Positions 40,403-49,395 are shown, counted from the first letter of the stretch. The stretch: DNA of 52,251 nt from Clostridiales bacterium (GCA_017649745.1 JAGCGE010000117.1:1-52251), one strand, 5' to 3'. The notes: generated from the letters alone by a model not told the origin. Made by a program: numbers and translations.

Positions 40403-42138
40403 ATAATGGTTTCCTTGAGTTTGGCGACGAAGCCGAATACGGCTTTGTTGCCGGCTCTTGCGAGGAACCTGACCTTACAACTGATCGTAATTACATCATC
40501 AAATGGCGCGTCGAAATCAACCCTCTCACCGGTAAGTTCTGATTCGGCGAAAGCATTCATCATAGTACTCTTTCCGATGTCTCCGAAGAAATCCTGAACA
40601 TCGGAGATATCTTCGATTCCAAATGAGTTTATAAACTTCAGATAAGCATCATTGTTGTAAAGGAATCTTATCTCACCTGTGTCATAATCCATTTCTAGAA
40701 GAGTGATAGGAAGACTGTTATAGACTTCGTATGCAGATCTTTCAGGATTCTTCTTCCAGAGAAGAGGAGTATTGGACAGGAAGTTGATCGAACTTGCCTT
40801 ATCCAAATATTCTCGCAAAGCGAGATCTTCATTGATAGTGTGACTGTCATAACTGTCGCTGAGATAATACTCGGCAGGATTAGGTTTACCGAAGTAATAA
40901 CCTTGGATCTTCTCGCATCCGATACGTCTCAAGAAATCATATTGTTCCTTCGTTTCTACTCCTTCTGCAAGGGTAGGGATCTGAAGTCTTTTTGACATGC
41001 TGATGATGGAAGCAACGATAACGTTGGACTTCGGATTTACGTTAAGTCCTCTTACGAATTCCATATCGATCTTAAGCGTGTCAAAATCGTAATTCTGAAG
41101 GTTGTTGAACGAACTGTAACCTGAGCCGAAATCGTCGATCCAGACCTTAAAACCGAGCTCGCGAAGAGCATGGATCTGCTCCTTCATCCACTTTGTTGTC
41201 GTAGCAACGGCACTCTCGGTTACCTCGACGATAAGAAGCTCATGAGGTATATCGTACTTCTTGGTGCAATCATCAAGTATCTTCTGAACATCGCAAAGTT
41301 CGAAGTCGAGCTGCGAGAGATTAAGAGATATCGGCTGATAATTAAATCCTGAATCTATGTCGTTTCTCAGATCCTTACATACATGCTCGATCATGAAGTG
41401 ATCCAGAAGATGGATAAGTCTAACGTTCTCGAGTACTTCTACGAAAACACTCGGAGGGATCATTCCGTACTTAGGATCCTTCCATCTCGCGAGTGCTTCA
41501 TAACCGCATACCTGACCTGTCACAGCTCTGATGATAGGCTGGTAATAAACACAGAAATACTCTTTCTTAAATGCATCTTCCAAATGATCGACGACATATT
41601 GATTAAGTTCATTTCTCTTCTTCAGATCATCATCGAAAAAGAGATAGTCTCGATCGAATCCCTTGCTGACCATGTCACAGGCAATCTTAGCTCTGTCAAT
41701 AAGGATCAAGAATGAAGGTTCGTCACCAATACCGTGATAGATGCCTACTTTGATATGCATGTGAAGACCTCTGTCGTACTTGGCCATTGCTTCATCCAGT
41801 AAATGGATCTTCGCTTCAATATCCTTATCGGTAAGTTTCTTTGTGATAACTATAAAGTGGTCGCCGCCGGCCCTTGCAACTATGTGATCTGCGAATATCT
41901 CTCTGAGTTCATGGGCAAGTTGACGCAGATATCCATTACCGCCTTCGAATCCGAACCTTCGGTTAAAGCCTTTAAAGTTCATTACATTGATGAAAAGTGC
42001 GATGGAATCATCGGTAACCGCGATCGGTCCGACAGGCGCAATCTGAGTCATGATCCATGACATCGTGTATACACCCGTAAGCTCGTCAAGGACGCTGGGT
42101 TCATTATACATTTGACTGTTGTTCCCGATACGCTCCAT
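40399..42138 (-). CDS. c-di-GMP phosphodiesterase: degenerate GGDEF, EAL and C-terminal PAS-like domain
   Basis: The 579-residue cytosolic protein has at residues about 15-170 a GGDEF domain with a degenerate GGDHF motif (91-95; Glu replaced by His), so it probably has no cyclase activity. Residues 180-430 are an EAL domain with intact motifs: YEALARW (213-215), NLSQ, EVTES, IDDFGSGYSS, LKID, LAEGVET and QGYYFGKP. This is a functional-looking c-di-GMP phosphodiesterase. The last about 130 residues look like a PAS/sensor domain. The start codon has only a weak GGGGG site, held in a GTGATT/AATCAC hairpin (42141-42166). It may break down c-di-GMP made by the GGDEF protein at 45.5 kb. Confidence 0.92.
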   Translation of the reverse strand: MERIGNNSQMYNEPSVLDELTGVYTMSWIMTQIAPVGPIAVTDDSIALFINVMNFKGFNRRFGFEGGNGYLRQLAHELREIFADHIVARAGGDHFIVITKKLTDKDIEAKIHLLDEAMAKYDRGLHMHIKVGIYHGIGDEPSFLILIDRAKIACDMVSKGFDRDYLFFDDDLKKRNELNQYVVDHLEDAFKKEYFCVYYQPIIRAVTGQVCGYEALARWKDPKYGMIPPSVFVEVLENVRLIHLLDHFMIEHVCKDLRNDIDSGFNYQPISLNLSQLDFELCDVQKILDDCTKKYDIPHELLIVEVTESAVATTTKWMKEQIHALRELGFKVWIDDFGSGYSSFNNLQNYDFDTLKIDMEFVRGLNVNPKSNVIVASIISMSKRLQIPTLAEGVETKEQYDFLRRIGCEKIQGYYFGKPNPAEYYLSDSYDSHTINEDLALREYLDKASSINFLSNTPLLWKKNPERSAYEVYNSLPITLLEMDYDTGEIRFLYNNDAYLKFINSFGIEDISDVQDFFGDIGKSTMMNAFAESELTGERVDFDAPFDDVITISCKVRFLARAGNKAVFGFVAKLKETII

Positions 42139-42307
42139 TAGTGATTGCCCCCAAAATGTAAATCACATAATTCGTACCAATATAATAACATCATTTAAAT
42201 AGGACTTCTTTAAAATGAAGAAATGTTAACAAATATTTTTTAATTAACAACACCCCTCAGCTGGAGTAATATATTTAGTGTAAGAAAAATATCTCAGGGC
42301 AACTCTT

Positions 42308-43033
42308 ATGACTAAAAAAATCGTGGTTTCCATAATCATTCCGGTCTACAATGCAGAACACTATCTGAAGCCCTGTCTTAACGCTGTTTTGCGACTTAAA
42401 GGAGCATCGGAAACAGAGATCATCTTGATAGATGACGGATCGACCGACAGAAGTCCCTATATCCTTAAGGAATATATGGAAAAAGATCCCAGGATAACAG
42501 TTATCACACAAAAGAATAAGGGTGCATCAGCTTCACGTAATCTTGGTATTACTCATGCAAAGGGTAAATACATCTGCTTTGTCGATGCGGACGATCTTGT
42601 CTTGCCGATAATGCTCGAAGAACTCCTTGGAAAGATCGGTGATTCTGATGTCTGCGTAGGTAAGAAGATCAGGTGGAATCAGATAAAACAATTCTCTAGA
42701 ACTGATAACTGGGATGAATTTTCGGGAACCATGGAAGAACTCGAGGAACATTTTTCGAGATACAGAAGGAGTATGCGAGGAGCGACCGGAAGATTATACA
42801 GAAGAGATATCCTCAAAAAGCACAAGATCTTTTTCGATGAGAAACTAAATTATGCTGAAGATATGCATTTCAATTATGAGTATTTTACCCATGTCAGGAA
42901 AGTGACATTCGCGGATAAGCCTGTATATATTTACAGGATCCATAATCCGGAATCTCTTTCGAGTAAGAATGCGCCTCTTTTTTTGGAACAGTGGAAGATG
43001 GAGATAGAGTGTAAAAAAATGTTATTTAATTAA
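42308..43033 (+). CDS. Glycosyltransferase family 2
   Basis: The 241-residue protein has VSIIIPVYNAEHYLKPCLNAV, ILIDDGSTD (nucleotide-sugar binding), NKGASASRNLGI and the DxD-type FVDADDLV (about 88-95), all GT2 marks. The shorter-than-usual length suggests a single catalytic domain without membrane helices. The ribosome binding site is weak (AGGGC 9 nt from ATG). Acts on a surface polysaccharide or lipid; acceptor unknown. Confidence 0.9.
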   Translation: MTKKIVVSIIIPVYNAEHYLKPCLNAVLRLKGASETEIILIDDGSTDRSPYILKEYMEKDPRITVITQKNKGASASRNLGITHAKGKYICFVDADDLVLPIMLEELLGKIGDSDVCVGKKIRWNQIKQFSRTDNWDEFSGTMEELEEHFSRYRRSMRGATGRLYRRDILKKHKIFFDEKLNYAEDMHFNYEYFTHVRKVTFADKPVYIYRIHNPESLSSKNAPLFLEQWKMEIECKKMLFN

Positions 43034-43080
43034 CAACCTTATGCTATTCTAAAACTATAAATTCAGGGGAGGGAAAAACG

Positions 43081-44520
43081 ATGGGATTTATGGACAAAGC
43101 GTTCCAGCTTAAGAAGAATGGAACGACTGTAAGAACTGAAGTGCTCGCAGGCCTTACGACATTTATGACTATGGCTTACATCATCGCACTTAACCCGAAT
43201 CTTTTGACTGGTTTCGGCGCAGAGGGTATGGACCTCTGGAACGGCGTATTCCTTGCAACATGTATTGCATCTGCTATAGGTACGCTCGTTATGGGATTCC
43301 TGGCTAACAAGCCTTTTGTAATGGCTCCTGGTATGGGTCTCAACTCATTCTTTGCCGTTGTAGTCTCTAACATCGTAGCGATAACGGGATTTACTTATCT
43401 CAAGTCATTCCAGTCAGCTCTTGTTATCATCTTTATTGAAGGTATCGTATTTCTTGTATTATCGATACTTAACATCCGTGAGAAGATCGTTGAAGCTATC
43501 CCTCTCGGAGTCAGACTTGGAATCGGTCCTGCTATCGGTATCATGCTCATGAATATCGGATTCGGTTCAAATGTCGGTATTTACACTGACAAGAGAGAAG
43601 CACCATTCTATGCCATGAGTGATTTCTTCGGTTCTCTTACTGCTAAGTTTGCTAAAGATTCCATGGGCGACATCGGTTATAAGACAATGGTCCTTACCGT
43701 TGCTACGATGCTCATCGGATTATTCGTTATAATCGCACTCGATCATTTTCACGTAAAAGGTTCCGTTCTTTTTGGAATGATCATTGCTTCTATCATCTAT
43801 TGGGCTGGTGAGGCGATCTTCCTCGGTACTAATCCTTTCTCAGGACTTAAGGATGCATCATTTGTTCCACCGTTTAAGGATATGGTCAACACGACTCTCT
43901 TTAAGCTGGACTTCAAGGGATTTATTGATATCGGATGGTTCACCATAATCACACTTATCATTACTTTCTGTATCATCGATATGTTTGATACGATCGGAAC
44001 ACTCGTTGGAACAGCATCCAGAGCTAACATGCTCGATGATAAGGGAAGTATGCCTAAGATGAAACAGGCATTGATCTCTGATGCAGTTGGTACTCTTACT
44101 GGTGCTTGCACAGGTACTTCTACAGTTACAACATTTGTTGAGTCAGCTTCCGGTGTTGAGGCAGGTGGTAGAACAGGACTTACAGCTATCGTAGCTGCTG
44201 TAATGTTCCTCCTTTGTATGTTCATCGCACCAGTTGCGGCTATCATTCCTGCAGCTGCTACATCATCTGCATTGATCTATGTAGGTATCCTGATGCTCAG
44301 TAACCTTAAGAAGATCGCATTCGATGATATTTCTCAGATGGCACCTGTTGCTATCATGCTCCTTGCTATGCCTGTATCAGGATCTATCGGTCACGGTATC
44401 GGACTTGCATTGATAAGTTACACGGTTATCAAGCTTTGTACGGGCAAAGCAAAAGAGGTATCTGTTTTGACATATATCCTCTCAGCGATCTTTATCTTTA
44501 AGTTCTTTGTTCCGCTCTGA
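43081..44520 (+). CDS. NCS2 family purine permease (AzgA-like)
   Basis: The 479-residue protein has about 13 hydrophobic helices with NCS2/AzgA features: the N-terminal G-x-T-T-F-M-T-M-A-Y-I-I segment, the APGMGLNSFFA motif (about 80-90), and the later DMFDTIGTLVGTASRA and GTSTVTTFVESASGVEAGGRTGL blocks that form the purine site. It should import adenine, guanine or hypoxanthine by proton symport. AGGGGAGGG precedes ATG 43081. No purine riboswitch is seen in the short (47-bp) upstream gap. Confidence 0.93.
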   Translation: MGFMDKAFQLKKNGTTVRTEVLAGLTTFMTMAYIIALNPNLLTGFGAEGMDLWNGVFLATCIASAIGTLVMGFLANKPFVMAPGMGLNSFFAVVVSNIVAITGFTYLKSFQSALVIIFIEGIVFLVLSILNIREKIVEAIPLGVRLGIGPAIGIMLMNIGFGSNVGIYTDKREAPFYAMSDFFGSLTAKFAKDSMGDIGYKTMVLTVATMLIGLFVIIALDHFHVKGSVLFGMIIASIIYWAGEAIFLGTNPFSGLKDASFVPPFKDMVNTTLFKLDFKGFIDIGWFTIITLIITFCIIDMFDTIGTLVGTASRANMLDDKGSMPKMKQALISDAVGTLTGACTGTSTVTTFVESASGVEAGGRTGLTAIVAAVMFLLCMFIAPVAAIIPAAATSSALIYVGILMLSNLKKIAFDDISQMAPVAIMLLAMPVSGSIGHGIGLALISYTVIKLCTGKAKEVSVLTYILSAIFIFKFFVPL

Positions 44521-44555
44521 TATAAGCGGAAAAATATAAGAAAGGGGTTATTAGT

Positions 44556-45464
44556 ATGGGCATTGTAGAAAGAACGTTTAACAACGGCGAAGTTATCATC
44601 AAAGAAGGTGACGACGGCAGTACATTCTTCCAGCTTATTGAAGGAACTGCAAATGTTTTCGCTGACTACGGTAAGAAGGAACAGTTCAGATTAGCTGTTC
44701 TTGAGGAGGGCGAATACTTCGGCGAGATGGCAATAATCGAGACGTATCCTAGAAGCGCTACTGTTGTGGCTAACAGCAAGGTTAAGGTTATCGAGATACC
44801 TGGTAATGAACTGAAGACCTATTTCGATGAGAATCCTGACATGATCATCGCACTTATGAAGCACCTCGGAAGCAGGTTAAGTGCTATGACAAAGGATTAT
44901 AACGAAGCCAAAGATCTTCTCGATGAACTTCGTGAATCTGATTCCAACAAGAAAGGATCATTGTTTTCGAAGATCAAGAAGCACATCAATATGTATCAGA
45001 CCAATAAGGCAGTATTTACAGCGATGAGCGCTGAGTCAGTTTGCGAAGCATTCGAGTCTATTACTGATGAAGGCACAGGTGATATCAAGTCTTTCGGCAG
45101 CAGAGAGATCATCTTTAATGAAGGTGCTAATGAAGCTTGCCTGTATATCTTGCGTAACGGTAAGGTAGGTATCTACAAGAATTACGGTGAGAGGACTCAG
45201 CAGAAGATATCTGAACTTTCGCCTGTATCATTCTTCGGCGAGCTCGGTATGCTCACTGATGAACCGAGAGATACTACGGCAGTTGCTGAAGCCGAGGAGA
45301 CATATGTTGAGGCTGTTTATGAGGATTATCTCGATACGATCATCCATTCCTGTCCGATAAAGATCGACATGCTACTTAAGCATCTGTCGTTTAGACTTAG
45401 GCAGACCAATTACGATTTCCTGAAGGTATGTAAGGAGATCACGGAGACTTACGATAATAAATAA
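44556..45464 (+). CDS. Protein with two cyclic nucleotide-binding domains
   Basis: The 302-residue soluble protein has CNB domain 1 (about 5-115) with FGEMAIIETYPRSATV (Arg66 in the phosphate-binding cassette) and CNB domain 2 (about 178-295) with FFGELGMLTDEPRDTTAVA (Arg238). A charged linker (about 115-175) lies between; no HTH, kinase or channel domain is present. So it is a pure double sensor that may bind cAMP/cGMP-like ligands and signal by protein contacts. Followed by a terminator at 45471. Confidence 0.88.
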   Translation: MGIVERTFNNGEVIIKEGDDGSTFFQLIEGTANVFADYGKKEQFRLAVLEEGEYFGEMAIIETYPRSATVVANSKVKVIEIPGNELKTYFDENPDMIIALMKHLGSRLSAMTKDYNEAKDLLDELRESDSNKKGSLFSKIKKHINMYQTNKAVFTAMSAESVCEAFESITDEGTGDIKSFGSREIIFNEGANEACLYILRNGKVGIYKNYGERTQQKISELSPVSFFGELGMLTDEPRDTTAVAEAEETYVEAVYEDYLDTIIHSCPIKIDMLLKHLSFRLRQTNYDFLKVCKEITETYDNK

Positions 45465-45470
45465 TTGAAA

Positions 45471-45497
45471 GGGGGATCAATTGATCCCCCATTTTTT
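45471..45497 (+). terminator. Intrinsic terminator of the CNB gene
   Basis: GGGGGATCAATTGATCCCCC (45471-45490) is a perfect 20-bp palindrome followed by ATTTTTTG. It ends the CNB transcript and lies 12 bp before the stop of the convergent GGDEF gene. Confidence 0.88.
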
Positions 45498-45501
45498 GCG
45501 G

Positions 45502-47346
45502 TTATTCTCGTGATGCTTTCTTTGCTTTTTTGATGTTGTACATCTTGTTGTCAGCCATTTGGATTATGTCCAGGATCTCGACCTCATTCGTAGCCGAAGT
45601 GATTATCGTTCCTATACTCGCAGCGATCTGGTATGGCTTATCAAGATTCTGATTTGTTTCATTAAGTGCTTTGTTGAAACGTTCTTCAAACGACAGTTCT
45701 GAATCCTTATCTTCCTTTCCGAAAACAAGGAATTCGTCACCTCCGAATCTTGCACAGAACATATCATTTGAGCAGCAACTGTTTATGGTATTAGCTGAGG
45801 CTACCAGAGCAAAGTCGCCTTCCTGATGACCATAGTTATCGTTGATCTTCTTAAGACCATCAAGGTCAATGAAGCTTACGACAACATTAATTCCTTCATT
45901 GATGCATTCTTTGTATATTTTCTCTGCATTTTTATAAAAGCCGTTGCGGTTATAGATCTTGCATAATGGATCGAGGACATTGAGCTTTGATACGTGTTCT
46001 ATCGCGTTGCTTATACTCATAGTCATCGTATGACAGAGAATGCTATAGATAGGGAAGTCGGTATTAGTCATGATCATATAGCCGAGACATCTGTCATCGA
46101 AACTGATAGGCAAGAAGTAATTAACGTTGCCTGATGTCTCGAGTTGCTCAGGCATGAGCATACGGGTAGGGAAATTATCTACCGATCTGCTCTCTCCGTT
46201 TTCCCAGATGAGCGGTGCTGTCATGAACTCTGAATAGAATGTCGTTTCTTTATCCAGCGCGAGTGTGTGATAATCCTGCTCCCAGTTGCTTACAAGGCAA
46301 AGTGAGTATTTCTCGCAATCAAGTGTCGACAGCATCTGCTTTAATCTCTCAACACAATCATCGATCGAGGAAGCGGTAGAAAGACCTGCTATGAGTCTGT
46401 TCAATAAATGAACGCTCGTATATGTCTGTTCAAGACGCTGATATGTGTAACGTTTGAAATCGATAATATCTTCAGAATCTTCGATATAACATCCGCAGCT
46501 TGCAGTAAATACCGGAGAAGCATCCATAAGTGTATGACGAGGTCTGTCGATCCCGTCCATCAGATCGAGAAGAAGATTACATGCTTCGATACCTGAACTG
46601 TACAAAGGTCGCTGAACTGTTGTAAGAGCAGGTGATGAGTTACGGGCATTAAATGTGTAGTCGAATCCCGTGATCATAACATCCTCAGGGATCTTATAAC
46701 CCATTCTCTGGAGCTTCGACATAAGGGTAAGTGCCATAGAGTCGTTAGCACAGACAAAAGCATCAGGCATAGGAAGACCTGATTCGATGAAAGCGTCAAT
46801 CGCTTTGATACCATCGTAACTCTTAAAGCTCGCATAGAAGATCCTTCGTTCATCAGGTTCGATACCGTTGTTTAAGAGAGCATCTTTAAATGCGACGAAT
46901 CTGTCGTATGCCTCAGGGTTACTTAAAGGACCCGATACATAGTTCATGACCCTGGCACCGTGCTGTCTAACAAGGTGCTCGACGAGCTCTTTCATAACAG
47001 AATAGTTATCGATACTGATGTCATGGAATTCTTCATGATCCTTACACTCGAAAATAACTGTAGGGATTTGTGCTACTTTAACCCTCTCGATAACGGAATC
47101 CCTTAGTTCAGGATCTGAAAAGGTATTGGTTATGAGGATAGCTCCGTCAAAATCCGAAAAGTCAGGCAGATTATAGATGGAAAGCTCGCCGACATCATAT
47201 TTGCTGTCTTTGATAATATTTCCATACGCGGCAAAATAGTAGATATTGACGTCATTCTTCTTAACTACGTCATTTATGCCTCGGATAATATGATAAGGGT
47301 ATTCCTCATCCATTCCGGAAACGACTGCTGCGATCCTTTTTGTCAT
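45502..47346 (-). CDS. LacI-type sensor fused to GGDEF diguanylate cyclase
   Basis: The 614-residue protein starts at ATG 47346 (MTKRIAAVVSGMDEEYPYHI). Residues 1-290 resemble a Peripla_BP_3/LacI-type sugar-binding fold, here without the N-terminal LacI HTH. Residues about 300-445 are a GAF-like linker. Residues about 450-614 are a GGDEF domain with an intact GGDEF (535-539). No signal peptide, so it would be a cytosolic, small-molecule-regulated c-di-GMP synthase. No RxxD inhibitory site precedes the motif. Counterpart of the EAL protein at 40.4 kb. Confidence 0.9.
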   Translation of the reverse strand: MTKRIAAVVSGMDEEYPYHIIRGINDVVKKNDVNIYYFAAYGNIIKDSKYDVGELSIYNLPDFSDFDGAILITNTFSDPELRDSVIERVKVAQIPTVIFECKDHEEFHDISIDNYSVMKELVEHLVRQHGARVMNYVSGPLSNPEAYDRFVAFKDALLNNGIEPDERRIFYASFKSYDGIKAIDAFIESGLPMPDAFVCANDSMALTLMSKLQRMGYKIPEDVMITGFDYTFNARNSSPALTTVQRPLYSSGIEACNLLLDLMDGIDRPRHTLMDASPVFTASCGCYIEDSEDIIDFKRYTYQRLEQTYTSVHLLNRLIAGLSTASSIDDCVERLKQMLSTLDCEKYSLCLVSNWEQDYHTLALDKETTFYSEFMTAPLIWENGESRSVDNFPTRMLMPEQLETSGNVNYFLPISFDDRCLGYMIMTNTDFPIYSILCHTMTMSISNAIEHVSKLNVLDPLCKIYNRNGFYKNAEKIYKECINEGINVVVSFIDLDGLKKINDNYGHQEGDFALVASANTINSCCSNDMFCARFGGDEFLVFGKEDKDSELSFEERFNKALNETNQNLDKPYQIAASIGTIITSATNEVEILDIIQMADNKMYNIKKAKKASRE

Positions 47347-47514
47347 AATATTGCCCTTGCCCTTTATCAAATATATATTATATTTTACAACGGATTTACG
47401 AATTAAACTTTAAATATATTGTTAATCTATGACACTTATTAGGAGTATTTTTGTTGACTAATATATATCGGTTTAATATACTTCATTTCGAAAATGGACC
47501 AAAGGGGGACCGAT

Positions 47515-48633
47515 ATGAAGAATTCTAAGATAACTAAGACTGTTGCAACTGCTCTTGCAGCTCTGATGCTCATGAGTGGCTGTTCCGAGATAAAAGAGCT
47601 GATCGGCTTATCGGATGAGACAGAAGCGAATATAACTGAAGAAGAGACCACGGTAGAGCAGACGGAAGAGACAACAACTGAAACTTCTGAGGAGACAGAA
47701 GCTACTGAATCTACCACTGTTGTGGAAACAACCGTTGAGACAACAAAGGAAACGGAAGCAACTGAAGAAACAGAGCAGACGGAAGAGACAAAAGAAACTA
47801 CCAATAACATTGGTGTCAACGAGTGTCCTGATAAGGCTCCTAACTACATGGCAAAGTTGCCGACACCTGAGATCTCCAAGAAAGAACTTTCTGAAGATAC
47901 GATCGAAAAGGGATACGAAGCTTACTTCGATGGCGAATTGACTGATGCTTTCGGAAGGGCTAAGACAGATGAATATATCCTTGAGGGTAAATATGAGAGC
48001 GGTGCGGATTTTAAAGATCTCATGCCTGATCTATCAGGTCTTATCGGATATTCCGTAAAGGATTTCGATAATGACGGAACACCTGACATGATCGCTTACG
48101 GCCTTCTTAAAGCTGACGAGAAAGTGAATAAGAAGTCCGCTTCTAACTACTATATTCCGTTTTTTGTCTTGTGTCAGACAGATTATGATTCTATCTCGGT
48201 CAAGGATATGTTCATCTATGAGCCTGAAGACCCTGAAGGGTACGATTACGGAAGTACACACATCTCTTCTTCTCTCATTACAGATTCAAAGATGCAGTAC
48301 TTTGTTTTTGACGATAAGATCGTATTCTCGTTTGCTGATTGGGGTAATGGTTTTGCCTGTGACGGTTCCTATCTCAATGCAATTGAACTTAAAGTCGCTG
48401 ACAATAAGATAAAGGCCGGAAGGATCATCTACCAGTACGCAGGCGGAAGTGCTGAGTTTGAGTATGCGATGATCGATACGGAAAATGACCTTATCGCTAC
48501 GATCCAGGATATGGAAACGAAGGACGATAAGTATCTTAAACTCTTCGATGTCAAAGGTGATGCTGATATGACAGTAAGTATTACATGCACGCATGATGAT
48601 AAGGACATCACGATCGATTTTAAGGCTGAATGA
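47515..48633 (+). CDS. Thr/Glu-rich linker lipoprotein
   Basis: The 372-residue protein starts at ATG 47515, with GGGGGA 5 nt upstream; a frame from 47494 also exists. The signal peptide MKNSKITKTVATALAALMLM ends in lipobox SGC (Cys23). A Thr/Glu-rich linker (about 34-96: repeated TEET and ETTVETT) probably spans the cell wall. The about 270-residue folded domain has a DFDNDGTPDMIAYG loop, resembling VCBS or calcium loops, and an all-beta tail. It is a lineage-type surface lipoprotein; function unknown. Confidence 0.85.
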   Translation: MKNSKITKTVATALAALMLMSGCSEIKELIGLSDETEANITEEETTVEQTEETTTETSEETEATESTTVVETTVETTKETEATEETEQTEETKETTNNIGVNECPDKAPNYMAKLPTPEISKKELSEDTIEKGYEAYFDGELTDAFGRAKTDEYILEGKYESGADFKDLMPDLSGLIGYSVKDFDNDGTPDMIAYGLLKADEKVNKKSASNYYIPFFVLCQTDYDSISVKDMFIYEPEDPEGYDYGSTHISSSLITDSKMQYFVFDDKIVFSFADWGNGFACDGSYLNAIELKVADNKIKAGRIIYQYAGGSAEFEYAMIDTENDLIATIQDMETKDDKYLKLFDVKGDADMTVSITCTHDDKDITIDFKAE

Positions 48634-48656
48634 TCATTTATATAATTGAGACTAAT

Positions 48657-48694
48657 ACACCACTTGTAGCTTTAAAGCCCCAAGTGGTGTTTTG
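48657..48694 (+). terminator. Intrinsic terminator of the lipoprotein gene
   Basis: ACACCACTTG (48657-48666) pairs with CAAGTGGTGT (48681-48690) over 10 bp with a 14-nt loop, followed by TTTTG. Confidence 0.88.
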
Positions 48695-48865
48695 TATTAA
48701 AAGATATCAAAAGCCGAATCCGGATCCTGAGAAAATGAGGAGAATTTTTTGGGAACAATCAGCAAATAAAATCAACAAATCAATTGAATGCTCCCGCGAT
48801 AAATTACTAAAATGATACATGTTTTGTTCGAATTACAATAAAAACTATTTGGTTGAAATACTTGA

Positions 48866-48890
48866 ATCACCTGCATTTGCGGGTGATTTT
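48866..48890 (+). terminator. Intrinsic terminator with no assigned gene
   Basis: ATCACCTGC (48866-48874) pairs with GCGGGTGAT (48879-48887) around ATTT, with a TTTTTGATTTTG tail. The interval between it and the previous terminator (about 170 bp) has no convincing gene; only a weak 26-codon frame (ATG 48735) is seen. The hairpin may end a small RNA or insulate the ECF promoter just downstream. Confidence 0.75.
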
Positions 48891-48903
48891 TGATTTTGTT
48901 GAA

Positions 48904-48950
48904 AAAATTTTTTCGAAAAAGTGAAACCTCGTGAAATCGTTTGACGATAT
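48904..48950 (+). promoter_or_regulatory. ECF-type promoter, copy A (non-coding RNA unit)
   Basis: AAAATTTTTTC (48904-48914), 6 bp, GTGAAACC (48921-48928), exactly 16 bp, CGATAT (48945-48950). The TGAAAC element and 16-bp spacer fit the established ECF sigma promoter class (TGAAAC-N16-CGTA-like). The same composite, with identical spacing, precedes the sigma gene at 51651-51697. AAGGAGG follows 26 nt after the start of CGATAT in copy A and 29 nt in copy B, but copy A has no usable start codon. Confidence 0.75.
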
Positions 48951-48956
48951 TAGTAG

Positions 48957-49357
48957 TGAAAGCGCTAAGCAAGGAGGAAAAAATAACAAGCCAAGAGGTT
49001 TTCGGTTCGGAAGTAAGGGATTAAGGAATAAGGAATAGGAATAACCAATAAGGAATAAGGGAATACGGAATAAGGGATAGATTCTGTAAGGAGTAAGAAG
49101 AACCGAAAGCATAATAGACATGGATCAACAGGCCGAGACCGTGTTTGTATCAGTAATAAGGGATAACATAGAAGAAAGATAACAGGAATAAGATACAAAC
49201 ATGAATAAGGGTAGCCTATACATGGTGAGATAGGGATAGATATACTGACAGACCGGCTCGGCAGATTGTTGATCAACCAAATAAATGATTGCAAATTTAC
49301 TTTAATTCATTTCAGTTTTTTCCGCGAAAAGGACGGCTTCAGGGCCGTCCTTTTCAT
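48957..49357 (+). ncRNA. Predicted ECF-controlled, GGA-repeat-rich structured RNA of about 400 nt
   Basis: Downstream of ECF promoter A, the sequence is purine-rich, dense in TAA stops in the forward frames, and holds about 16 GGA triplets (many as AAGGAATAAGG). There are three sets of long complementary arms: 48998-49008 with 49100-49110 (11 bp, one G-T); 49123-49130 plus 49132-49137 with 49257-49262 plus 49267-49274 (8+6 bp); and nested 49140-49151 with 49192-49203 (12 bp, one G-T). It ends in the terminator at 49327-49354. An AAGGAGG at 48971 is followed by no start codon (ATA instead). Promoter, fold and terminator support a functional RNA, but I cannot name a family. Confidence 0.6.
49327..49357 (+). 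terminator. Strong intrinsic terminator of the GGA-rich RNA
   Basis: AAAAGGACGGC (49327-49337) and GCCGTCCTTTT (49344-49354) pair over 11 bp around TTCAGG, with a T-rich end. It closes the non-coding unit before the metY promoter. Confidence 0.92.
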
Positions 49358-49395
49358 ATGCTTGGAAGAAAAAATGAGAATTATAAAATTACCTA

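Noticed and set aside
43034..43080. Purine riboswitch before the NCS2 permease
   Set aside because: The gap is only 47 bp, with no three-way junction core; too short.
47439..47819. Minus-strand Val/Ser-rich open frame
   Set aside because: Mirror of the Thr/Glu-rich linker codons of the lipoprotein gene.
48867..49294. Minus-strand open frames rich in Ile-Pro-Tyr-Ser-Leu
   Set aside because: Created by the complement of AAGGAATAAGG repeats; no promoter or binding site on the minus strand, and the plus strand has a clear promoter, fold and terminator.
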